This document shows positions 9,201-14,515 of a stretch of 14,636 nucleotides of DNA, one piece after another (the stretch's first letter is position 1; each line of letters opens with the position of its first letter). The notes under the pieces are model-generated. The model was not told the DNA's origin. It made no database searches and saw only the letters and a list, made by a program, of their open reading frames with translations. The DNA is from Clostridiales bacterium. Its GTDB lineage: Bacteria > Bacillota > Clostridia > Lachnospirales > WRAX01. Position numbers and translations under genes: made by a program. Location of the stretch: assembly GCA_031277155.1 (NCBI GenBank), contig JAITMW010000109.1:1-14636 (forward strand), given 5' to 3'.

Positions 9201-10591
9201 GCCCCGTGACGGATATCAGGTTTAATTATGTTGTGCAGATGGCTACAAATCCGCAATTTGCCGATGCCACCACTGTTTTTGTCCTGCCGGATTCTTATCA
9301 AATTCAGCATGGCGTAAACACGCGCATGGCCATGTCGGCCTGGACGCAAACCTTCATCTTCCACACCGCAAGGGACGACGGCGAATTTGACGGCGATGTC
9401 GTGCCGGAGCTTTTCCCGCTGCCGATGCACGACTTTGAGATTATCTACACCGCCGCCACCCAGACGCTGTCCTTTAGGTTTAGGTCCACCGGCGTGGATG
9501 CCGACGGCAATCAGGATAATTTGGTTGACCAGCGGTTTATCTCGCGGCTGATACAGCAGCGTGTGTTTGATTATGCCATTGACATGACGCATTATAACAA
9601 CCTTCCGGTGCGAAACAGGGTGGTAGAGCTGCCATATTCCATTATCACGGCCTTTGATGAAAGGCAAATCAGCTTCAGCGTCACCGCGGGGGACACCAGA
9701 TACAGCCTGTCGCCCGGGTTTGCGGACACGCCGCAAAATATCGGCTTTAACGTGAATTCGCGCCTGCGGCTGTATATCAACGATATCATCGAAGAAGACG
9801 TGCCAACATTGCCCGACGGGCAAAATTATGTCGTCGCGCCGCAAAATGTGGCAATAAATGTGACCACGGCCAATAATCACGCCAATGAGAGAATCCAGCT
9901 GACAACCTTGGGGGCGCCCCTCAATGTGGCCCACAGCGTAAACCAGGCGGCCATGCTGGATGCCAATATAGGCAGCTTTGCCATGACGCAGGATGATGTA
10001 AATTGGCGCAGGATGCCCACAACTTTTAATGATGTGGCGGGAACATTAAATTTTGCCACCAACAGACCGGCGGATTTTACCGCCATTGCCGCGGGGGTGC
10101 CCTTGCAAGTGGGCACTGTCAGCCCTGTTGTGCGCGATGCGCTGTATTTTGTCAACAGCCAAATGGCCTTTGAGGATATGGATTGGTTTGCGGAGGACAA
10201 TCCCATAAATGCATGGCAAATCAACCGCACCATATCCGCCATTGCCAGAAATCAAGATACTGTGGCCATAAATACCGACCTTACCGCGGCGCAAATGTCG
10301 TCTCTGTCTAATTCTGGTATGTTGGTGCCGGGGGCGGAGACCGTGACGCGGGAGGCCGCAATATCATCCTTGGTGCGGCTGTATGAGGTGCGTACAAGAA
10401 GCAGGGTTGTGGGCCATCCCACGCTGGAGACCTCGTCTTTTGCGGATATGGACACCGTGACGGCGGCCAGGCAGCAAAATATGTTGAAAGCGGAATTTTT
10501 GGGCTTTATAGACGGGCCCATGGTCAATCCCCATGGCCATTTGACCATGGGCGACGCCATGATAATTTTTGAGATAATTTTGCGGAATTAG
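6230..10591 (+). CDS. Secreted Fn3-repeat surface protein with SLH-like C-terminus
   Basis: Complete gene, 1453 aa. The ATG is preceded by AGGGGG (6219-6224) at 5 nt and lies 17 nt after the previous stop, so the two genes are probably cotranscribed. The N-terminus is a signal peptide: positive MKNRLKR, a hydrophobic core, and likely cleavage after ALIA (residue 28). About seven Fn3-like modules follow, at roughly residues 30-175, 195-300, 326-405, 424-570, 585-778, 782-890 and 891-1000; the clearest ends are ENLEPNTTYAIFFRPF and LFPETTYYIWARAV. Residues ~1005-1290 form a beta-rich region also present in the upstream protein. The last ~160 residues look like divergent SLH repeats (VTREAAISSLVRLYEV, SSFADMDTV, FLGFIDG, GHLTMGDAMIIFEIIL). 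There is one cysteine (residue 515) and no sortase motif. I infer an extracellular structural or adhesive role with non-covalent wall anchoring; ligand unknown. Confidence 0.88.
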   Translation: MKNRLKRILASVLAMLFVWGAWPTALIANDQLPVNNLWIVHQTPLSSQNYTFRLQWGRPLPAGVPLTAPGNFLGSPNNPGGLATSVLDAAGIAQAHAAWLQHRATNYSVMRRDASYWPPATSTWVNVGEVSTIENSPSFQYVNNNLPSVERMRNGRIYGFRIDARHYHRFEAIPPLIGHTEFPISAQGSTEALFLTDLEVMARGEGNELTVEWSRPTLDGNVDPFTGYRIFFAPGGAAVTNIFAQNSETVTIGDPRLTIDGDMYRFTFTTAPGTLIPGAMFAVAVEPMIGNATRRTVPSLRDAFTPRGDLHYTMNEYRTNSAFIRPRFIYTPVGLNLLQLSWDTPMDAQRVELWMRPDNVDAAALLGSISGTATQVINYWLTQRPNIVTYFYLRIYRDGIEVEELVLRYDPSITPFSPTRPNILHIDHEPKPAVQPITLNIMWEAFHRVPYTDADRQDFDNMVGSGDAARYFDPYVQFEVFITDDLDTLSSLSVFGDQQVAILTPEQLGRFLHNCDDHDPIWAHEYEFELFWDSTAEELRPIEANKVYYVRINTRRTAISTWQTSWPAYGAHFVPGYVDVRPLIVPAPPLRIHDEDLDNITIAWEQTWLEVFDADEFVWHTRIAVRGGSLVFGNDILATDTAIPPLHTFANAAALEDYLFNQHGGMVVPVRTQRLADYMGYEIHVRPFAAISEAMSPPPEDAFDIFVEDLHNTPGAWTIIDPEQEEGDNTMYYTIENLEPNTTYAIFFRPFNPRLENTPERNAWWPTLLLGTTTAERDEIDIIPTVPILTPDTAGDVWLRFGLRPYTNPPLRYEFRISEFADFETAWELEPIREDMFARDGHQWRRFAATQLFPETTYYIWARAVGTAADGSYRYSLWSNPIAMQTTPIMIPDPPRGLGIASQHDVHIINLENETDLSPVEPNAMIITWLPHPGDTNMPIDMQDGAMGTEILGSPNILHSYLVRFPELAANRPYYVRARTIYSIHREGISGPVTDIRFNYVVQMATNPQFADATTVFVLPDSYQIQHGVNTRMAMSAWTQTFIFHTARDDGEFDGDVVPELFPLPMHDFEIIYTAATQTLSFRFRSTGVDADGNQDNLVDQRFISRLIQQRVFDYAIDMTHYNNLPVRNRVVELPYSIITAFDERQISFSVTAGDTRYSLSPGFADTPQNIGFNVNSRLRLYINDIIEEDVPTLPDGQNYVVAPQNVAINVTTANNHANERIQLTTLGAPLNVAHSVNQAAMLDANIGSFAMTQDDVNWRRMPTTFNDVAGTLNFATNRPADFTAIAAGVPLQVGTVSPVVRDALYFVNSQMAFEDMDWFAEDNPINAWQINRTISAIARNQDTVAINTDLTAAQMSSLSNSGMLVPGAETVTREAAISSLVRLYEVRTRSRVVGHPTLETSSFADMDTVTAARQQNMLKAEFLGFIDGPMVNPHGHLTMGDAMIIFEIILRN

Positions 10592-10613
10592 GGCTAATTA
10601 TACTCATGCCGGA

Positions 10614-10714
10614 TGTAGGGGCGAGCTGTGCTCGCCCGCGTCCCAAGCGCCAACGGGGTCCCTAAGATTCACTTAATTCGCATAGCCTGCGGGCGACCGC
10701 AGGTCGCCCCTACA
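10614..10714. repeat. REPIN-like inverted pair of REP palindromes, copy 1
   Basis: Two 25-nt palindromic units face each other: 10614-10638 (forward) and 10690-10714 (reverse complement), separated by 51 nt. Each unit is TGTAGGGGCGASC, then a 3-nt loop, then GSTCGCCCG, giving an 8-bp GC-rich stem. The left stem is GGGCGAGC/GCTCGCCC and the right is GGGCGACC/GGTCGCCC, so a stem base and its partner change together. Inverted pairs of short palindromes are the REPIN layout, which is mobilised in trans by RAYT (REP-associated tyrosine transposase) in other bacteria; no RAYT gene is in this window. The first hairpin starts 23 nt after the surface-protein stop. Confidence 0.75.
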
Positions 10715-10736
10715 ACAACCCTATGACGGATTAAAA

Positions 10737-10826
10737 TGTAGGGGCGAGCTATGCTCGCCCGCACCCCCTGCAACTTTTGTCATCACTGTTGCGCTGACTC
10801 ACGGGCGAGCGCAGCTCGCCCCTACA
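10737..10826. repeat. REPIN-like inverted pair of REP palindromes, copy 2
   Basis: A second inverted pair of the same 25-nt palindrome: 10737-10761 (forward) and 10802-10826 (reverse complement), 40 nt apart and 22 nt after the first pair. Both stems are GGGCGAGC/GCTCGCCC, with loops TAT and GCA. The outer ends TGTAGGGG and CCCCTACA are identical to those of copy 1, while the inner spacer is unrelated. Conserved palindromes with unconserved spacers argue for a repeat acting through its hairpins rather than a coding remnant. Confidence 0.75.
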
Positions 10827-10883
10827 CGCAGACAGACAACGCGCCGGTAAAGACAAAATATTTAACACGAAAACAAAAATACC

Positions 10884-10912
10884 TTGACAAAATTAACGCG
10901 ATATCCTATAAT
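10884..10912 (+). promoter_or_regulatory. Sigma-A-type promoter of the polyamine operon
   Basis: TTGACA (10884-10889) and TATAAT (10907-10912) are perfect consensus hexamers with an ideal 17-nt spacer. A second, overlapping TATAAT lies at 10912-10917 but at a poor 22-nt spacing. The sequence just upstream is A-rich (about 10851-10882), as in UP elements. Transcription would begin near 10919-10924, giving a leader of about 75 nt before speD. This is the only consensus-quality promoter I noticed in the window. Confidence 0.85.
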
Positions 10913-10928
10913 ATAATCGCAGATAGAC

Positions 10929-10997
10929 TGGCCATATCCCCAAGTGTTTGCAATCGCTTGGGGTTTTTCTAATAAATACAAAGGGGGTTTTTGGCCA
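10929..10997 (+). promoter_or_regulatory. Possible alternative leader pairing that masks the speD ribosome binding site
   Basis: TGGCC (10929-10933) can pair with GGCCA (10993-10997, reaching the A of the start codon), and CCCC (10938-10941) with GGGG of the Shine-Dalgarno sequence (10984-10987). An internal loop of ATAT opposite TTTTT separates the two helices. The CCCC run is also the left arm of the terminator hairpin, so the two folds exclude each other. This was found by eye; no energy was computed and it may be chance. Confidence 0.25.
10938..10968 (+). terminator. Terminator-like hairpin in the speD leader (possible attenuator)
   Basis: CCCCAAGTG (10938-10946) pairs with CGCTTGGGG (10955-10963) in a 9-bp stem with one G-T wobble and an 8-nt loop, followed at once by TTTTT (10964-10968). 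This is the form of a rho-independent terminator. It lies between the promoter and the speD start, roughly 15-20 nt after the predicted transcription start. It may be an attenuator controlling the polyamine operon, a terminator for transcripts arriving from the surface-protein genes, or both. Confidence 0.65.
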
Positions 10998-11776
10998 TGG
11001 AAAATAAGCTGAAACTCTATGGATTTAACAATCTTACAAAGTCCCTCAGCTTCAACATTTATGACATTTGTTATGCCAAGGGCGAAAGGGAGCAAAAGGA
11101 CTATATTGCCTATATTGACGAGCAATATAATTCCGAAAGGCTTACGGGCATTTTGCAGCAGCTGACAAAAATGATAGGTGCCACAGTGCTTTCTGTGTCC
11201 AAGCAGGATTATGAACCCCAGGGCGCGTCTGTTACGCTTCTCATTGCGGAAGAGGACATGCGAAACGGCATTGGCATTGCGCCGGAGACCGTTGTGGCGC
11301 ATCTGGACAAAAGCCATGTGACGGTGCATACCTATCCCGAATTTCACCCGGAGACATCCATCGCCACCTTCCGCGTTGACATTGATGTGTCCACATGCGG
11401 CGAAATTACGCCACTTTCCACGCTGGACTATCTAATTGGCAGCTTTGATTCTGACATTATAACAATGGACTATCGTGTGCGCGGCTTTACGCGCGACATA
11501 GACGGCAAAAAAATCTTTTTGGACGAGGGCCTGACGTCCATCCAAAATTATATAGACAAAAAGACCCTGGAAAAATATGACGCTGTGGACGTAAATGTGT
11601 ATCAAAGCAATATTTTCCACACGAAGATGCTGATAAAAGATGTGGATTTGGAAAACCATTTGTTTAACAGCGACGTGTATGAACTGCCGCCCAAAAAGCG
11701 GCTGGACATCACCAACAGCCTGCGGCGTGAGATGATTGAGATTTTCAGCGGGGCCAATGTGTTTGCGCGGGAATAG
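10997..11776 (+). CDS. speD: S-adenosylmethionine decarboxylase proenzyme, E. coli-type
   Basis: 259 aa, close to the ~264 aa of E. coli SpeD and clearly alignable along its whole length ([53 protein letters not shown]). The enzyme removes CO2 from S-adenosylmethionine to give the aminopropyl donor for spermidine synthesis. It matures by self-cleavage in LDKSHV: Lys105 would end the beta chain and Ser106 become the pyruvoyl group of the alpha chain. Cys134 in STCG sits 28 residues later, the same spacing as Ser112-Cys140 in E. coli, where that Cys is catalytic. I chose ATG 10997 because AAAGGGGG (10980-10987) is 9 nt upstream; the in-frame TTG at 10991 is too close to it. It is the first gene of the operon, behind the promoter-hairpin leader. 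The long E. coli-like class is less typical of Firmicutes than the short Bacillus form. Confidence 0.97.
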   Translation: MENKLKLYGFNNLTKSLSFNIYDICYAKGEREQKDYIAYIDEQYNSERLTGILQQLTKMIGATVLSVSKQDYEPQGASVTLLIAEEDMRNGIGIAPETVVAHLDKSHVTVHTYPEFHPETSIATFRVDIDVSTCGEITPLSTLDYLIGSFDSDIITMDYRVRGFTRDIDGKKIFLDEGLTSIQNYIDKKTLEKYDAVDVNVYQSNIFHTKMLIKDVDLENHLFNSDVYELPPKKRLDITNSLRREMIEIFSGANVFARE

Positions 11777-11790
11777 GAGGAAAAGCAATG
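11776..11790 (+). promoter_or_regulatory. Strong ribosome binding site and ATG apparently orphaned by a frameshift
   Basis: AGGAGG (11775-11780) overlaps the speD stop, and an ATG at 11788 follows GGAGG at a 7-nt spacing, the best translation-initiation signal in the window. Yet this ATG frame ends at TGA 11806-11808 after six codons. The sensible reading frame is the neighbouring one, read from 11793 onward. One missing base near 11791-11804, or a -1 ribosomal slip before the TGA, would join the two. Confidence 0.6.
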
Positions 11791-11804
11791 CAGCCACACA
11801 GAAA

Positions 11805-11984
11805 GTGATTTATGACCTATTGGACGCCTTGCCGGATTCCCAAATTTCAGAAATGGCCAGCTTTATAATGTCCATAAAAATGCGTGATAAGGGCAGGCTG
11901 CACAAAGACTTAGAAGCCGCAAGCCTTGCAAGCGCGGATTTTTGGGACAATGACATTGGCGACGAGGTGTGGAACAATACATAG
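11805..11984 (+). CDS. Small helical hypothetical protein, probable frameshifted start
   Basis: The coherent part reads KVIYDLLDALPDSQISEM, then a charged helix and the acidic end FWDNDIGDEVWNN. This resembles small helical proteins found beside other genes in Firmicutes, sometimes treated as antitoxin-like; I do not assign a family. The frame is open from a TTG at 11736 inside speD, but that start has no good ribosome binding site, and residues before ~11793 do not look like this protein. The strong RBS and ATG at 11776-11790 are in another frame, so either a base was lost or recoding occurs. The coordinates given use the in-frame GTG 11805, a fallback start with no good RBS, giving 59 aa. 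It lies in the polyamine operon, but a role there is only positional inference. It may be a pseudogene or carry a sequencing error. Confidence 0.5.
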   Translation: MIYDLLDALPDSQISEMASFIMSIKMRDKGRLHKDLEAASLASADFWDNDIGDEVWNNT

Positions 11985-12004
11985 GCGGGGTGATATATTT
12001 TTCA

Positions 12005-12081
12005 ACCACGAAAATCACGAAAATACACGAAAAAGACCTTTCTATGACACAATTTTCGTGCTTTTTCGTGCATTTCGTGGT
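12005..12081. repeat. 77-bp palindromic element of CACGAAAA units
   Basis: The left arm starts ACCACGAAAATCACGAAAAT and continues with a third CACGAAAA. The right arm is its inverted counterpart, ending TTTCGTGGT at 12081. Each arm carries three CACGAAAA-type units spaced about 10 nt apart, and the arms are separated by a short T/A-rich centre (about 12036-12050). The outer ACCACGAAA/TTTCGTGGT match is perfect over 9 bp, the inner parts imperfect. Similar ACCACGAA palindromes recur in many bacterial genomes and give spurious NHENHEN-type translations, one of which is seen here. It splits the polyamine operon between the small gene and the decarboxylase. Confidence 0.7.
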
Positions 12082-12171
12082 AGATGGTTTTGTATAGCAT
12101 TAATTTTCACACCACTCCCAAAAAAGACGCCCCGTACTTGTCTTATCCAAACTTAAAGGCGGTGCATAGCA

Positions 12172-13620
12172 TTGGACAGGAATTTGCAAAAACGCGCACC
12201 CATTATGGAGGCCATGGAAGCGCTGCGCGCCAAGCGCGTTGTGCCTTTTGACGTGCCCGGCCACAAGCGCGGCAAGGGCAGCCCCGAATTGGTAAAATTC
12301 TTCGGGGAAAAAACCATGTCCATTGATGTCAATTCCATGAAAATGCTGGACTTTTTGGGGCATCCCGTTTCCGTGATTAAAGAGGCGGAGGAAATTGCGG
12401 CGGATGCCTTTGGGGCGGCGCACGCGTTTTTGATGGTGGGCGGCACCTCAAGCAGCGTCATAGCAATGATTATGGCGGTTTGCAAAAGGGGCGACAAAAT
12501 CCTGATGCCGCGCAATGTCCACAAAAGCGCCCTTTCTGCCCTTGTGCTTTCCGGCGCTGTGCCCGTTTATATAGACCCCGGCATTGACGGCAACCTGGGC
12601 ATTTCCACGGGTATGCGCCTGGCGGATATACAGTGCGCCATTGACGAAAACCCAGACGCCACCGCCATTTTCCTTAACAATCCCACATATTACGGCATTT
12701 GCTCCAATCTGCCGGCCATTGCAAAGATGGCGCGCCAAAAAGGCATTGCCGTGCTGGTGGACGAGGCCCACGGCACCCATTTCAGCTTTGGGCGCGGCCT
12801 GCCTGTGTCCGGCATGTCTGTTGGCGCGGATATGTCGGCGGTGTCCATGCATAAATCGGGCGGGTCCTTGACGCAAAGCTCATTTTTATTGCTGGGAGAC
12901 GGGCCAAATGCGCAGCATGTTCGCCAAATCATCAATTTGACACAAACCACATCGGCATCATATCTGCTTATGGTGTCCTTGGATATTTCGCGCAGATATC
13001 TTGCGTTAAATGGCGAGGACATTTTTGACAAGGTGGGCAGAATGGCCGATTATGCCCGCGAGGAAATCAACAATATTGGCGGCTATTACGCATATGGCAA
13101 GGAAATTATTGACAATGACGCCATTTTTGATTTTGACCACACCAAGCTGTCTGTCAACACGCTGAAAACAGGCATGGCGGGCCGCGCGGTCTATGATATT
13201 TTGCGGGACGAATATGACATCCAAATCGAGATGGGAGACATCGGCAATATTTTGGCCTATGTCTCCGTGGGCGACACCATGAAGGACATAGAGAGGCTTT
13301 GTTCCTCTTTGTCAGACATTTACAGGCGATATGGCAGCGACAAAAAGGCCCTGATAGATTATGAATACATTCATCCTGTGGTGGCGGCCTCGCCCCAGGA
13401 GGCCTTTTACGCGGACAAGCAGCCGGTGAAGCTGGAGGACGCTGAAAACCGCATATCCAGCGAGCTTGCAATGTGCTATCCCCCCGGCATACCCATCATC
13501 GCCCCCGGCGAAACCGTGACCCGGGAGGCCATTGATTATATACGATATGCCAAGGAAGTGGGCTGCAGCCTGACTGGGACCCAGGACGAGGCTGTAGAGC
13601 AAATATATGTTATGAGGTGA
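12172..13620 (+). CDS. speA: PLP-dependent Orn/Lys/Arg decarboxylase, Bacillus SpeA-type
   Basis: 482 aa, similar to the ~490 aa Bacillus SpeA form and lacking the N-terminal wing domain of the large E. coli decarboxylases. It decarboxylates a basic amino acid to a diamine or agmatine. Visible motifs are PGHKRG (29-34), the VGGTSSS cofactor-binding stretch (89-95), RNVHKS (114-119), the DEAH aspartate that holds the PLP ring nitrogen (Asp197, His200), and SMHKSGGSLTQSS with the Schiff-base Lys228. The C-terminal part has the usual YPPGIPIIAPGE. The start is TTG: AGGCGGTG (12157-12164) lies 7 nt upstream and an in-frame TAA at 12154 rules out an earlier start. The first internal ATG would be 12205. 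Arginine is the likeliest substrate from resemblance to Bacillus SpeA, but ornithine or lysine cannot be excluded. The gene symbol is by homology. The speE start follows 4 nt after the stop. Confidence 0.93.
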   Translation: MDRNLQKRAPIMEAMEALRAKRVVPFDVPGHKRGKGSPELVKFFGEKTMSIDVNSMKMLDFLGHPVSVIKEAEEIAADAFGAAHAFLMVGGTSSSVIAMIMAVCKRGDKILMPRNVHKSALSALVLSGAVPVYIDPGIDGNLGISTGMRLADIQCAIDENPDATAIFLNNPTYYGICSNLPAIAKMARQKGIAVLVDEAHGTHFSFGRGLPVSGMSVGADMSAVSMHKSGGSLTQSSFLLLGDGPNAQHVRQIINLTQTTSASYLLMVSLDISRRYLALNGEDIFDKVGRMADYAREEINNIGGYYAYGKEIIDNDAIFDFDHTKLSVNTLKTGMAGRAVYDILRDEYDIQIEMGDIGNILAYVSVGDTMKDIERLCSSLSDIYRRYGSDKKALIDYEYIHPVVAASPQEAFYADKQPVKLEDAENRISSELAMCYPPGIPIIAPGETVTREAIDYIRYAKEVGCSLTGTQDEAVEQIYVMR

Positions 13621-13624
13621 TGAT

Positions 13625-14461
13625 ATGGAGCTTTGGTTTACGGAAAAACACAACGAATTCGCAAAAATGTCCTATAAAATCAACAGGCATCTATATAGCG
13701 GCCAAAGCGAATTTCAGCGCATAGATATCTTTGAATCCTTTGAATTCGGGCGATTTCTCACGCTGGACGGCCTTATGATGATGACGGAAAAGGACGAATT
13801 TGCATATCACGAAATGTTGGTGCATGTGCCCATGGCCATCAATCCCGATATCAAGAAGGTGCTTATTGTGGGCGCGGGCGACGGCGGCGTGGTGCGGGAA
13901 GCCGCGAAATATCAGGGCATAGCCAAGATGGACATGGTGGAAATTGACAAGCAGGTGGTGGATGTGTGCAAGCAATTTTTGCCCCAGACGGCATCCGCCC
14001 TGGACGATGCACGCCTTGACATATTTTTCCAAGACGGCCTGCGCTTTATACGCAAGGCCGAGGATGAATATGACCTTATCATTGTGGATTCCACCGACCC
14101 GGAAGGCCCCGGCGAGGGCCTGTTTACCCGGGAATTTTACGGCAATTGCCACAGGGCCCTGCGGGAAAACGGCATTTTGGTAAATCAGCTGGGCAGCCCG
14201 TATTATGCCACGGACGCCGCCGCCATGCTGCGCGCCTATGGCAAGCTAAAGCATGTTTTTGGCATACACGCGGCGTATCAGGCGCATATTCCCACATATC
14301 CCAGCGGGCATTGGATGTTTGGCTATTGCGCAAAGGCCCACCGGCCCACCGATATTTCTGATGATTGGAATAAATTGGGCATTGACACCAAATATTATAA
14401 TACGGAGCTGCACCGCGGGGCCTTTGCCCTGCCCACTTATGTGAAAGAGATGCTGGGCTGA
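13625..14461 (+). CDS. speE: Spermidine synthase (polyamine aminopropyltransferase)
   Basis: 278 aa, the usual size of bacterial SpeE. It transfers the aminopropyl group from decarboxylated S-adenosylmethionine to putrescine (or a related diamine), releasing methylthioadenosine. Motifs in order: the N-terminal beta-domain, LTLDGLMMMTEKDEFAYHEM (46-65), the nucleotide-binding loop VGAGDGG (82-88, with Ala in place of the second Gly of GGGDGG), VEID (105-108), QDGLRF (136-141), and the catalytic VDSTDPEGP with Asp155 and Asp158. The end AFALPTYVKEML matches the family. ATG 13625 is only 4 nt after the decarboxylase stop and its RBS (GAGGTGA, 13614-13620) overlaps that stop, so translation is probably coupled. 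It uses the products of the two upstream enzymes and ends the recognised operon. Confidence 0.96.
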   Translation: MELWFTEKHNEFAKMSYKINRHLYSGQSEFQRIDIFESFEFGRFLTLDGLMMMTEKDEFAYHEMLVHVPMAINPDIKKVLIVGAGDGGVVREAAKYQGIAKMDMVEIDKQVVDVCKQFLPQTASALDDARLDIFFQDGLRFIRKAEDEYDLIIVDSTDPEGPGEGLFTREFYGNCHRALRENGILVNQLGSPYYATDAAAMLRAYGKLKHVFGIHAAYQAHIPTYPSGHWMFGYCAKAHRPTDISDDWNKLGIDTKYYNTELHRGAFALPTYVKEMLG

Positions 14462-14515
14462 CCGGGGCGGCCCCGCAATCCCAACATATGGCAATTTTGC
14501 GACGGGGTGAGGTAA

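Larger units (their letters stand above)
10592..10996. other. Intergenic region between surface-protein genes and polyamine operon
   Basis: This 405-nt gap has no convincing gene. In order it holds an AATTAG/CTAATT palindrome around the upstream stop (10586-10599), two REPIN-like repeat pairs (10614-10714 and 10737-10826), an A-rich stretch (about 10851-10882) that could act as an UP element, a consensus promoter (10884-10912), a hairpin with a T-tract (10938-10968), and the speD ribosome binding site AAAGGGGG (10980-10987). No separate classical terminator for the surface-protein genes is seen. The REP hairpins or the 10938 hairpin may serve that purpose. Confidence 0.7.

Noticed and set aside
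10614..10826. Repeated 25-mers considered as a CRISPR array
   Set aside because: The units alternate in orientation, are spaced at unequal distances (51, 22 and 40 nt) and no cas genes are present.
10751..10972. 73-codon plus-strand open frame in the intergenic region
   Set aside because: It runs through a REP palindrome, the promoter and the leader hairpin, has no RBS and no protein-like pattern.
10991..10996. Upstream TTG start for speD
   Set aside because: It is only 3 nt from the G-rich Shine-Dalgarno; ATG 10997 has proper spacing and matches the family N-terminus.
11736..11804. TTG 11736 as start of the small gene
   Set aside because: It lies inside speD without a good RBS, and the residues it adds (rich in Arg, Gly and Cys) are the out-of-frame reading of speD.
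11926..12156. 76-codon plus-strand open frame over the CACGAAAA palindrome
   Set aside because: Its NHENHEN-type translation is the usual artefact of reading this palindromic repeat.
14463..14475. CGGGG/CCCCG hairpin after speE as a terminator
   Set aside because: The stem is only 5 bp and no T-tract follows, so it does not qualify as a rho-independent terminator.
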